DNA from: Odiellus spinosus
Lineage: Eukaryota > Arthropoda > Arachnida > Opiliones > Phalangiidae
Direction: 5' to 3'
DNA: 64,000 nucleotides
Assembly (NCBI GenBank): GCA_963920705.1
Contig: OY987228.1
Location: forward strand, 1,178,001 to 1,242,000
Part shown: piece by piece, positions 34,598 through 45,611 of the stretch
How the letters are laid out: each line of letters starts with the position of its first letter
Numbering within the stretch: position 1 is the stretch's first letter
Translations under genes and position numbers: made by a program
Notes under the pieces: generated by a model
What the model was told of the DNA's origin: nothing
Databases searched by the model: none
Seen by the model: only the letters and a program-made list of their open reading frames with translations

Positions 34598-34880
34598 ATG
34601 CCGATTCGTTGTGCCGTCTACAACTGCGATAACACTGGATTGTCCAGAGGAGAGTAATTTTTTACTTTTCCCTCTGATGAACTGATAGCCAAATGGATTC
34701 AAGCTTTAGGAAAACCTTCAGATTGGCAACCACCAATAGCGCTAAGAGTTTGCGCAGTGCATTTTGCACCAGAATGCTTAACTATGTGGTGATGGCAGAG
34801 CTGACAGTCCCGGGTACTCTAAAAAGTACGGAACTTGCACTTTTGTGGAAGGCAAGTCCCATAAAATATTAAACATTGAG
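34598..34880 (+). pseudogene. THAP zinc-finger domain of a DNA transposase (broken)
   Basis: From ATG 34598 the frame reads MPIRCAVYNC, then an in-frame stop at codon 20, then FFTFPSDELIAKWIQALGK, and later RVCAVHFAPECL. This is the THAP signature (C-x4-C, FP, an invariant W, C-x2-H, HF). THAP domains are DNA-binding heads of P-type and related transposases and of proteins derived from them. A frame shift follows near 34790, and the frame then continues as SPGYSKKYG. It is a clear pseudogene. It lies 120 bp downstream of repeat B. Confidence 0.8.
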
Positions 34881-34932
34881 GTAGTCCCAGTAAGAATTTA
34901 ATTTAATTTATTTTATTACTTAAATAAATGCA

Positions 34933-35142
34933 ATGGAGTTGGAAGGCCTAAAGCGTGGGCTTACATTTTTGAAGTCCTTCAGATTAATTATTTCTAAAAT
35001 TATCACGGATAAACACCCGTCGATCCTAGCGTTCCTTCGAGACAGCCACGAAAATATTGTTCGTGAGCTTGATAACTGGCACGTTTCAAACAGTATCATT
35101 TCATTTATAACTTCTCTATATAAAACGTCAATGTTCTTTTAA
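34933..35142 (+). pseudogene. Transposase catalytic-region fragment following the THAP domain
   Basis: A 69-codon frame reads MELEGLKRGLTFL, then SKIITDKHPSILAFL, then IVRELDNWHVSNSI. The pattern of an acidic E-G-L start, I-x-TD-(R/K)-H-x-SI and (F/L)D-x-WH-x-(A/S)-x-SI fits the RNase H-like core of THAP-containing cut-and-paste transposases (Kolobok/P-like group). With the THAP relic 50 bp upstream, it is part of the same dead element. Family choice is from memory of motifs and is uncertain. Confidence 0.6.
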
Positions 35143-35145
35143 AGT

Positions 35146-38100
35146 TATGTAAGTCCCGCTCCTTTAAAATTTTGCCCAATATGCTATAGCCATAGCCATC
35201 TATCGTATAAAACCTGTACTAGTATTGCCCGTTAAAAGCGGTCTGCTTAGTGACTTTGTATGAAGAGTAGAGAGTTTATATTCACTTACGAATTTGTTTA
35301 TAAATTTTAACATAAATTTTAATGACATTGCTAAGAAGAATATAGGTAAAATAGATGCTCCTTATGAGTGTTTTCTTTTTATCAACAATGATAAAGCGAG
35401 AGTTGCGTTACTGCACCGAGGCTTAGTAATGATTTTCCTGTAGTTTATTTTCTAATATCAAATACTAAAAATTGTTAATAAATAAAGAATCAATCGTTTG
35501 GTGTTGTTTTTATCTACAGATGTGAAAACAAAAATGAATGGCCTCGCTAATCTAAATGGTGCGGGGAGTTGACGCTTTTGATTAAAGGAATTTTAAACCA
35601 TAATTTAGAATACTGGTATAGAGAGCAGATTCTAAGAGGCATCTTTCTTCGACAGATCAGGAACGAGATATATATTTTTTCTTGTTAAACATTTTTCTCG
35701 TGTGCCCACTTTTTGGTCACACGTGGTTTCGTAGGATATTGGTCTTAAGCTATCATTGGCTAGAGTTAAGGCTGCTCCAGAGTATAAAGTTTAGGAATTT
35801 CTCCGATAGAGGCGCAAAATTGCAATAGTGTTTTTTTTTCCAAGTTTTTGCCTTTTCGAAACTTGGACTGCGGCACTTTTTTCGTTAACATGGTTTGGAT
35901 AGGAATTAGTATCGTAAAACTTTAACGTCCTATACCCCTCAAAGGAAACTACTCTTTCCCCAAGGGGTTTCTTTTTTCTTGAAGCAAAGGGCATCGGGAA
36001 TTCGGGATTCGACTGCAACAGAGTTTTTTTGAGGGGAATATATTGAAAGACCTATTACCCAGCCCCGTAATTAGTAACAATGGACGCTGGGACGGCAGGA
36101 TATATTCTAAACCACGTGACCAGCCTCGGTCTCTATCCCTTCCCGTCACTTCACGACATATTTGAGTCTCCCTTCCCCTACGACCCCCAGGTCAGGGTGG
36201 AATAGGAAAGAAATTTATGACTAAAGTGTTCTTGCAAAACCAACTAACGCAGTCGGAATCAGGTTAAACTTTCATCACGTACAAAAAGGAATTATTTCTT
36301 ATCTCTTTTGAAGTAAAGCGTACAGGAAAAAGGAATCGTAGTAATGAACGTGTTGTAATTTCAAACTGATCTCCGATTGCTGTTGAAAATTGAAATGTTA
36401 TATTTCCTCAAATTTTAAAAATTCTACAAATTAAAAAGGGAGCACTTGAAAATCTTAAAAAAATCCTATAAATATTGCGTTTAAATATTTCCTATTTCTA
36501 TATGATAATCGCGTTGACAGTTTTATTTGACGACTTTAAATTTTGTCGCGTCTGGCACACCTTTGAGGATCAATTAAATATTTGGTCACCGCCTCAAAAT
36601 TCATGTCTTTTCTCCAAAAATTGGATTTTACTTTCGAGATTTATTAAAATTTGAAGACGTCATAGCCTGAGGACAATGATTTTGCTCGTTATACAACGTG
36701 ATACTCTCATATTTAAGATTCACTGACCTATTTATGTATGTAAAACAACGTTTTGAGGAAATATAGAGAAAAGGTTTCTTTGCTATTTACCACCAATGCA
36801 ATCTGTAAGTAGGTAAATATACTTTCGAGAAAACAATTACCTGGAAATTATAAAGGGGCTTTCGCTCAAATTATCTAATAGCCTTTAAAATATTCTGGCA
36901 AACAATATATATTTGAGAAAAAAAAACTTCAAATTAAATGCGGTGTTTTTTAATAGGAGTTTCTTTAGCATTTGAGCGCGTTTGCTCCGACTATTCATAA
37001 CAGTTCTTTTTTCCAAATATTTTTTTTTCTTGTTTTGCAAACAAAACAAAACTAAGCGTAAAATTATTTCACAGGCCATCTTTGCATCCGATCTATCGCC
37101 AATAATGAATCTCTAAATGCATTCTGTTAGCTTGTTTCTTCGAAAGGAAAGCGGGTTCGCAAGGCATCAGAAATCTGTCTTGTGGCGCATTCACGCCAGC
37201 ATAAATCTCCAGCTTCCCGCTTCTTTGTGAACGCGGCTTTAGTAATAATACTAAAGTTTAAGTTATTCTTAAAATTCATGACGCTTTTGTACTATCTTGA
37301 CTTCCCAGCCTTCTGCGCTTATTCCCGGGTTAGAGTAACGCCTCTAATTAACCGTTAAGCAAATTCAGCCTGGTGATCCGAACACGTGTTATTTTAGGGC
37401 CCATAAGATAATGAAGCGGCATTTCATACTTTGAAATACGCCGCATTATAGGGTTTCCTTGTGTCGCTTGTCAATATATTTTATTTATGGGCTCTATTCT
37501 TTGCTTTCGGTGCTCATTTCTGTGAGTCATCCCCCTGAAATGGCAACTACTTATTGCGCGCCATCAGCGGGAAAAAACAGAACCATCTAACCAAAATAGA
37601 CAGAATTCAAAGCATGTAAATGTACGGGGGAAAATCTAAAATGGAGTTAATTTCTCAGAATATTTATCAAAAAAATACAGAATAATTTTCAAAACAAGCG
37701 GAAAAACGTGCTTTACACTGTAAACTATTTTATAAAGACGTGTGATAAAAACTCCAGCTCCACACTTCAAAATAGGAAACCGCAATTTTTCGGAAAATGA
37801 ATTAAATCTCAATATTTATTTAATGGAAACGCGGATTAAGTTTTTACATAGATCTTTGGATGGCCTAGCTTATGCTGAAAATTTAGACACTAAAGATTTA
37901 GATAAATTCCCATTCTGGAAGAAATGCAACTCCCGCGACTTCGACCCCACCAGCCGTAATATTGTAATTTTTAATGTAAAATTAACCAGCACTTTATTAA
38001 ACTAGGAACGTAAAAAATATGTCAAATTATTGACAGAAACTAGTCGTTCTTTGATAAATAATTTCATGTGTCTGTATAATCTCCTTCGATTCCTAAATGG

Positions 38101-38340
38101 GCTTTCATATGTTAGTTAAAATCCAATTTTTCGGAATTTTTCTCTGAAGGGGCCTTAAAAGTTTCCAATTCTCAAATTCTTGGGGCTATTGTTCAGAACG
38201 CTTAAAAATATTACTTTTCGCGAAATGTTCGCGAGGGGTTTTTACCAGCCCGGGTTTACCAGCATTTACAACTATATTGCCATATTTATTTAACAAATAA
38301 AGGAGCGCAGGTGCACTTTTGAAATTTCTTAAAGGTGTAG
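35146..38340. other. No gene recognised (3.2 kb)
   Basis: AT-rich DNA. Frames at 35791-36018 (minus), 36885-37079 (minus) and 37742-38005 (plus) show no domain, splice context or repeat identity. Possibly host intergenic DNA. Confidence 0.5.
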
Positions 38341-38346
38341 TCAAAT

Positions 38347-38459
38347 GTAAACCAAGAGCATGGATGGGGTATATTAATATGTGGTTAAAATATAATTAAA
38401 GATTAAATAATTGAATTGGTTTGAGGATAATTGTGGTTAATAAAATTAAAACCGTTACA
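38347..38459 (-). mobile_element. Possible 3' LTR remnant of the Gypsy element
   Basis: Downstream of the Gypsy integrase, on the minus strand, a purine tract (gacttggggagagt, 38461-38474) is followed by TGTAACGG, a typical LTR start. A candidate end (tgtaaacc on the plus strand) lies at 38347, giving only 113 bp, so the LTR is short, truncated or misjudged. Confidence 0.35.
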
Positions 38460-38771
38460 AACTCTCCCCAAGTCAATTTTGAGCGTCCCCGCTCAACACT
38501 AGGGTACAAATTTACGTTAACAAAACAGAAGTTGATCAAAACACAAAGATAGCATTAGCCTTAAAATATACACACATCACTACAGTTATACAATACTACA
38601 ATAAAACAAAAAATTTGGCCAAACAATAAGACATAACAACAAATTATATATATATATATTTTTTTGTTTTTGACAATTAAAACGTTAGTTGCGAAAAGTC
38701 ATTAAATTCCCTAATTTAAAAAAACTAGCAACAAGTATATAACATAACAAATGAGTTAAAAATAATTATTC

Positions 38772-40330
38772 CTATAATTTAGGGCAAATAGCCCGTCCAG
38801 TAATAGTATCACGAGGTCTGAGGCTGCGAATTTTAGGGGACTGTTCATTGGAACCATTGTCAAAACTATAATCGCTAAGCGCGCTAACAGGCCTACTTGA
38901 ATCATTATTGGCATTTCGCTCGATTGGTTGAGGATCTAAATCGGCGTTGCGCACGATTGGCTGAAGATCAGTGTCGGCATCTCGCTCGACAAAAACCTTT
39001 AACTGATATATATGATAGGTGCCTTTCATAATCCTACCTCCCCTAAAAGTCTTAAGCCTATAAGTTAAGGGTGAAAGTTTCTGGGCGATTACAAATGGGC
39101 CATCCCAACGGGGAGCAAGTTTAGAAGTAAAACGAGCGTCGGCAGATGACTTGTAATGGGTGCGCTTCAGTACTAACTGTCCAACTTCCATCTCAAAGTC
39201 ACGATGGTAATGATTGTAATAACCATCTTGTCGGGATTGGGCGGCAGCTAAATTAATTTTTGCTTGCGCAATAGCGCTCTCAGTTCTATCCTTAATTTCC
39301 AGGGCTTGAGTACTAACCTTGCTTGCGTCAATTGAACTATCTGGGGCCACGGGGTGACCAATATCAGCCGCGGCACGCAATTCGCGCCCGAAATTTAGAA
39401 AAGCTGGGGTAAACCCTGTTGATTCTTGGGTAGCAGTTCTAATGGCCATTGCATATTGTGGGATACCTATGTCCCAGTCCCTATGATTTTCTCCCACAAA
39501 AGTTGCTATCATAGTTGAGAGGGTTCGATTCACGCGCTCCGTTTGGTTTGACTGTGGCGAATAGAAAGAAGTGTACCGGTTTTTTACACCTAAAATTTTG
39601 AACGTATCTTTCATGATACGCGAAACAAACTGCTTACCGTTATCGCTTACCACAGTCAAAGGCAGGCCGAATCTCGTAAAAACGTGATCCACCAACAAAT
39701 TTACAATTGCCTTAGTCGTAGCTCTACGGAGCGGGAAAATCTCAACCCATTTGGTCATCATATCAGTGACCACTAGTAATTGTGTAATACCCCGCCTACT
39801 TGGGGTGTATGGGCCTTTCAAATCAATGCCTATGACCGTCCAAGGGTCAGAAATTGAGGCCGATTTCATAAGTCCAGCGCGGGATTGCTGAGGTACTTTA
39901 TGTTTTTGACAGGATTCGCAGGAAAGCACGTAATTTCTAACATCGCGAGTCATCCCATCCCAAAAATATCGTTCGCGCATGCGGCGGAGGGTTTTATAAT
40001 TACCTAAATGTCCGGCGGACCTAATATCGTGATTTAACTCTAAGACAGTAGCGTGCAAAGCTTTAGGTACCCAAATTTTATAATTGGAATCAGTGTTCGC
40101 AGATTTCTTTGGGAGTCTAGTTAAAACACCATCTATTAATTTACACTGTTTAAGAATTTCTTCGCCATTAGCGATTGCGTTAGGGGGCAAAGGAATATTA
40201 TCCGAGAGAGTTCTAATTAGAGGACCAAGGCGATCGTCCTTGTTTTGTTCATCAATTAGAATCTCAGATGAAAAGGCTATGAGTTCAGGGGGTGCAGCCA
40301 GAGCCACGGCTAAAATAGAAACATTTCGAG
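38772..40330 (-). CDS. Ty3/Gypsy pol polyprotein, integrase part (open, 5'-truncated)
   Basis: Over 510 codons are open. Order on the minus strand: DEQNKDDRLGPLIRTL linker; HHCC zinc domain (H in LELNHD and GHLGNYKTL, then CESCQKHK); integrase core with Asp in VIGIDLKGPY, Asp in VVSDNGKQF and Glu in NQTERVNRTL, that is, a complete DD(35)E set; then the GPY/F module (APRWDGPFVIAQKLSPLTY). The tail is charged and ends in ICPKL. Integrase joins element cDNA to the chromosome. The frame continues upstream of 40307 through SRNVSILAV, probably the end of RNase H, and breaks at about 40330 where repeat A begins. No reverse transcriptase, protease or gag is present, so it is a 5'-truncated relic with a surprisingly intact frame. 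Confidence 0.9.
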
Positions 40331-41440
40331 ACCAGAAGACGAGACGAGACGAGACCAGACGAAAGAGAGCTATAATAACTTAAGGGAGATAATCAACCAG
40401 CGCAGAATGTTATCACCATTTTAAGTCAACAGAGCAGCGACACGGCTTTCATTTATCACCAGAAAGAGACGGCCCGGCTACAAAGAATTGCAACGTGCAA
40501 GCAGTAAGGGTTTTCGGACTCGACATATGAGATACCTACAGTCAGTAAAAGCTCGGCAATTCTTCATACGGCCTTGTAATTGTAAACATAAAAGGAGCTA
40601 TTCAAATATAAGTACTAATGGTATGGAAATTTGTCTACTTTCAGTCTTTTAAGACATTTTTTTTTATTATAGGAGTGGAAGCTAACGTCTTGTCAACCGG
40701 TTTGGAAAATATCCCCTCGACCAACTCAATCCTTGGATTCTTCCAATGAATGGGATCTGTAATATGATGAAAATATCAGTAATGGTCCTCTATTAGCACG
40801 TCAAAACAAGAATTTCAGACGAAAACTGTACCGGAAGTAATTGCCAATCATCTACCGATAATGGGTTGTAAATGGAACATTCATTCTAGAATATTTCTTG
40901 GTTTGTCCAAGAGGAACTTGCTACCATATCTTCGTCGTTTTAATTCCTTGTATTTCTTGCCACCCCAGACTAAATCCTTCGTCTTTATCAAATCAGTGGA
41001 TTATGAAAGATAATCACGCAGTATAGCCTATGCTCAAGTGTTAATTTATATTACAAGCACTTGTATTTTACATATTTACTTTGAAAATAAACATGAATTT
41101 GGTGTGTCTATTAAGAAATCTACGCCCTGCCGCATATAATTATGGGTAACGTAGGACATTTCATTTGGTGTGTATATTAAGTGGTCTACGACCTGCCGCA
41201 TATAGTTATGGGTAACGCAGGACACTCTTTTGCATTCTCTGAATCCTTGAGGTTAAGGGAAAATACTTATAGTCCGTAACCTAGATGGGAAATAGAGAAG
41301 TGTGATTGAAATGCACGCTGTTTCTTGTACTCTTCCACTACTCTACATTTCTTTTCATCTTTTATTTTAGGTAAGGTTAGGTTAGGTTATGTTACCTTAA
41401 CGTCGGGGTCGGGGAGGTTATATTTTGGTTTCCCAACTTG
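40331..41440 (-). repeat. Repeat A, 5' half, inverted
   Basis: It runs parallel to the right-arm copy (23320-24370). Shared blocks include gagacgagac, ggcccggctac, cttggattcttccaatga and a final cggggaggttatattttgg ending cccaacttgt (the reverse of the family 5' end). A short internal duplication (catttggtgtgt...ctgccgcatata) is seen at 41095-41225. It abuts the broken end of the Gypsy frame. Confidence 0.8.
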
Positions 41441-41444
41441 TATT

Positions 41445-41880
41445 TATTTCGAGCCTTCGGCGCAAATTCGTTCGTTCGCTTGGCTGCCATTTTAGCGGAA
41501 GTGTAACGCTGGTCGCTACCTAGCGTTTTTTATTTGAAATAAGATTGAAGCCGCGAAATTCAAACGCGTATTTTTACTAGTATTTGCTTGTTGAAGCCTA
41601 TCAATTCTAAAAATGATCTAAAAACGCTGAATTATAGAAATTATGGATGTTTTTTCTTCGTTCGATAAGAGTTACCGACAACAAATACCCTGTTGTTAAG
41701 TTATCGGGTGGTTATCGTATTTCGCGCTCGATAATTTCACGTTTGGAAGTTAGAGAATACCATTTTTTGATAACTTATCACATTTACGATAAAACCGGAG
41801 TTATCGTATGCGCGTGAACGATAAAAAAGTTAGAGAATTGCCCCCTTAATTTATATCTAATCTTTGGAAACAATTATGTC
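41445..41880. other. No gene recognised
   Basis: Repeated short words (ttatcgta, cgataa, gttagagaat) suggest a decayed repeat; nothing coding. Confidence 0.4.
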
Positions 41881-41883
41881 ATA

Positions 41884-42236
41884 AGTTGAAGATTAAAGTA
41901 AAATTTACTTCTCCTTAACATCCTCAGGCCAATATGACTGAACGAATGAATAGAGATATGAGTGAAATCATGAGTATTTATACAGGAAATATGCATACAA
42001 AATGGGATGAACATTTAGCTTTGATTCAGTTGGCAGTTAATAGTACAGAACACTGGTTATTCCCCTTTTTATCTCCACCACGCTACCCTGGGATGGAAGA
42101 AGTTTTGAGGGAGTACCAAATAATATAGAAACTGTTTTAGAGTATGAAAAGAACCTATTTATGACTGGCAAATTGCTTTAGATTTCGCACAGGAAATAAA
42201 TGAACTAGCTAGAATGAAACAGAAATATTTTTATGA
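41884..42236 (+). pseudogene. Ty3/Gypsy integrase fragment
   Basis: The plus strand reads FTSP, stop, HPQANMTERMNRDMSEIM, then NMHTKWDEHLALIQLAVNS, the stretch around the catalytic Glu of Gypsy integrase (HPQAN.TER.NR) followed by the usual WD-HL-x-x-x-x-A-x-N motif. A frame shift leads to FAQEINELARMKQKYFYD, the usual link to the C-terminal module. It is a different family from the 38772-40330 copy, judging by the low similarity of these motifs. Confidence 0.75.
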
Positions 42237-42251
42237 TATAAAAATATAACT

Positions 42252-42398
42252 ATATAGTCTACTACTCCAAAGATTTTATTATTATTAAATATTTTCCAAA
42301 AAACGGATAAAGACGACCTAGGAATAGTCTAGGTCGTATTTATCCGTTTTTTGGAAAATATTTAATACTAATAAAATCTTTGGAATAGTAAACTATAT
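42252..42398. mobile_element. 147-bp near-perfect palindromic MITE
   Basis: The two halves are complementary around 42325 over the full length, with ends atatagtYtactaYtccaaag and an inner acggataaakacgacctagg. Few mismatches are present. TA steps lie at the ends, so a mariner-type TA insertion is possible. Confidence 0.85.
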
Positions 42399-42412
42399 CT
42401 ACTAAATATAAT

Positions 42413-42918
42413 TATTAGTTGAAAAACCTTGTTGCATGGCAACAAGAAGGAACAGGTTATTCATAACGTAAGTACTACTTTCACAGTTGTAATTACATCT
42501 TTGAATGGACAGATATGATTATCATTCCGAGAACACCCATCACAACTTTCAATGGGCATATATTATCATTTTAAATGGGAGTGCCATTGATTCAAACCTT
42601 TCACGAATAACTCTGCGAAAATTTCTACTTGGTCTATTATGCTGTAGCCAAGACTTCCCAATCGCTTAGTTTTGGAAATGGTGGTGCTTGTTACATTCTA
42701 TAACACAAATTTTCGCAGAGTTATTCGTGAAAGGTTTGAATCAATGGCACTCCCATTTAAAATGATAATATATGCCCATTGAAAGTTGTGATGGGTGTTC
42801 TCGGAATGATAATCATATCTGTCCATTCAAAGTTGTAATTACAACTGTGAAAGTAGTACTTACGTTATGAATAACCTGTTCCTTCTTGTTGCCATGCAAC
42901 AAGGTTTTTCAACTAATA
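42413..42918. mobile_element. MITE with ~210-bp inverted arms and TA duplication
   Basis: The arms pair across 42665 from TTAGTTGAAAAACCTTGTTG (42415) inward to cgaataactctgcgaaaatt (about 42625). A loop of about 85 bp is unpaired. TA is present on both sides (42413-42414 and 42917-42918). The terminus resembles mariner-type ends (TTAG...), but no transposase is inside. It lies only 15 bp from the previous MITE. Confidence 0.85.
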
Positions 42919-43069
42919 TCTCTCCCTTTGTAAAAAGTAGTCAGGGTGAACTTTAGAGTTAGTTTGTCAATTAACAAAATAGTTGCGTTGGAAAATATTT
43001 TAATGTTGAAAAAATTTTCAAAACGTTTTCATGCAGAGTGACAAGTGTGAACGTATCATTGTAAGTTGT

Positions 43070-43140
43070 ATTAACAATTTGGGAAACCAAATAATTATCT
43101 CTCCGAGAAACTTTACCTAACCTAACCCTGTAAGCAAAGA
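43070..43140 (+). repeat. Repeat A, 5' terminus only
   Basis: aatttgggaaaccaaataatt, then ctccgagaaactttacctaacctaacc: the first about 70 bp of the family, then unrelated sequence. Confidence 0.55.
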
Positions 43141-43636
43141 CAAAGGCGTAGCCTATTCTGGGTGGTTGCCAGAAGAAATTCAATTATATAGGAAAATTCA
43201 ATTATACAGACACAAATTTATGCAAGAGTATCTAAAATGAATTAAAATTAAATTTTAACGACATTTGGAAAACGGCTGGAAAACTTCTCTCCCAAAATTT
43301 CGAAACTTACACGAGGTAAAAATTTGCACACGCTACAATCTTACGTTGATATTTAATTTTTAACTTTAAAACTTATCACCCTAAAATTATGAAACCTGTT
43401 TAGGGAGATAAACTAATTTGCAAATCATAGATTTTGATTGTGGCTTTAAATCGTTATAGCCGTGAAAAGGGCGAAATCCTTAGAACTTGGTCAGTTTTCA
43501 ACATTTGAGACGTGCATCAGTTTGGTAAATCTCGAGAATTCATTTATTCGCCCAATTGGCGGGGCTTCCGTGAGCGCCACCGAAGCGCGTGATCGAGGAG
43601 TCTATGCAATAGGCTACCAATAGATGATTATACAAA

Positions 43637-43890
43637 TAGCTCAATTCGGCTTGATCAACTTATTAGTTTAGCGACCGCGTCACTGTAGACGTCACTCATC
43701 CCCTAGAGTTCCGGATGTATAAAGAGCGCAGGCGCGGAGAAAGCAGGCGTTAAGCTTGAGAGTAAAACTAGAGATCTTTAGAATTTTGTCATTCTCACTG
43801 CGGGCGCCGTGTTTCTGTACAAGAAACGTCACAGGTGACGTCGACGCTCAACTTAGGAAAAAGGACTCCTCCCTTTTATATATTTATGCG
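43637..43890 (+). repeat. Repeat C, uninterrupted copy
   Basis: From agctcaattcggcttgatc through gtcactgtagacgtcactc, atgtataaagagcgcagg, actgcgggcgccg and aacgtcacaggtgacgtc to the ctcccttttatatatttat end. A second copy in inverse orientation is split by a fold-back element (45612-48165). It contains CRE-like ACGTCAC/GTGACGT palindromes and a TATA-like tataaag, so it may be a promoter-bearing terminal repeat. Confidence 0.75.
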
Positions 43891-43894
43891 CGTG

Positions 43895-45480
43895 TTATAG
43901 CTTAGCTGTAAGATAACGTACGAAATCAGCTTTCACCTACTGGCAAAAAGTTGAACCACTAAATTTATTTATGAATTATTATTAAATTTTAATGATATTA
44001 TGATATTAGAAGAGGAATGATATTTTATAATATAATTTATTCGAAGAAAAATTAAAGTTTAATAAAAAAATAATGTTAAAAAAAAACTCTCTACGAGATT
44101 CGAATTCGTCGTACTGACATCTATCTAGTAAAACCTGACCAAAAGGTCTACGTCGAAGAGATTGTCCCACTAAGCCTTGGATTGTAATTTATAACAACTC
44201 ATTTAGTTAATATTTAAGTCCAAATGGAAAATAAAACTTATAAAAATTCAATTAAGATATTTCAAAAATAAAATAAACAAAAATAATTACCATATTCAAG
44301 TCTTTTGTTAAAGATATAGTAGTTTTACGAAACTAACCGATGAAACATTTTATGGCGTCTCTTACTCTCTTTTCGCTACTCTCCCGCTTATTTCACTTCC
44401 CAAATTCAGCGGGTGTAAAGGTAAAGGGGTGTGTTTTCTCTATCCCAGAATAAATATACATAAGGGTCGCTTTGCAGCAGCGCGTAGGGAATTTGAAAGC
44501 GGGATGGTTAACCGACTGACGGCGTGTTCATGGGCTAGAGGTGGAACCATACGGAATTTCAACGCGTACGAACTTAGCATCATAGGAATGATAGAGCTTG
44601 AAGCTACAGCCTTTTTTGCCTAAGCGGGCTGTCTAAGCGGGCTGTGCAAATACTCTATGGCCTTTTATGCACTAGCTAGAGGCAACCGTAATTTCAACGC
44701 GTGCAAAGCGAGCGACCATTCTGTATAACATAGATTTAAAATTAATTTTACTTTATATTAAAGTCTGATTTGGGGAAAAAAAAGGTCAAAAGCACACATA
44801 TCGACATAAGATTAAACTAAATCACACAAAAAAAGAAAACAAACAGCTTCCAAATTATAGATAGGCCTTCGGGTATAAATACTCTAGGTACAGACAAACT
44901 GAACTTTAACGTGTACCAAAAAAAGCGTCATGTGTAATTCCAAGATTTTTGAGCTTCGATAATGTATAAGAATCTCGGATCTTGGCAGCCCATGTTATTT
45001 TCCCATTGGAGTTAATACATCCCAAACAGAGGAGCTGCTAGCAGTCTACGGAAAACTAGAGCTATGAATAACAGATGCTGGCGACTGCCAGCATCTAATA
45101 AACATATTAAATTGCTTTTTCTCTTACAATTGTCTCCCTTCACGGGTTTGATTCGACTTAGATAAGGGCCCTTTTTAAGGGTGCGAAGCAACCTCTTTTT
45201 TGTATAATTTCTGTCCCTTTTTTACCAAAAATATACCCTTTTGCACATTTCACTATTTTTGCTTTATAGGTCTATTGAACCTTAATTCTTACTACTGCTG
45301 AGTAGAAATTATAGCGTTTATTTGAGGCTTCAATCTATTCGTAATTGAGACCCTGGTACAAATCTCGAATGACAGAGATTAACTAACCTAACCTACTAAA
45401 GCAGTAAAATAGGCATGGGCTAGTTCAAGGGTAAACTAAACTAAATTAATCTTACCTAAAATAATACAAGAGTGAAGGGT
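43895..45480. other. No gene recognised
   Basis: AT-rich DNA with a short CCTAACC run near 45385-45395. The frame at 44429-44623 has no support. Confidence 0.5.
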
Positions 45481-45484
45481 TAGC

Positions 45485-45611
45485 CCTTGCTAGGGATTAA
45501 AGGGAGAATGAAAGGCCGAAACAAGTAATTTTTAATCGATAAAGAATGCTAAAATAATGAGAAAAACAATAATATAAATCACCAAAAATATTTCGTTATT
45601 TTATAATCAAT
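45485..45611 (+). repeat. Repeat B, upstream segment (nest level 1, left part)
   Basis: agggattaaagggagaatga through ccaaaaatatttcgttattttataatcaat, matching 34060-34180. The unit resumes at 48166 after the nested insertion. Confidence 0.7.
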
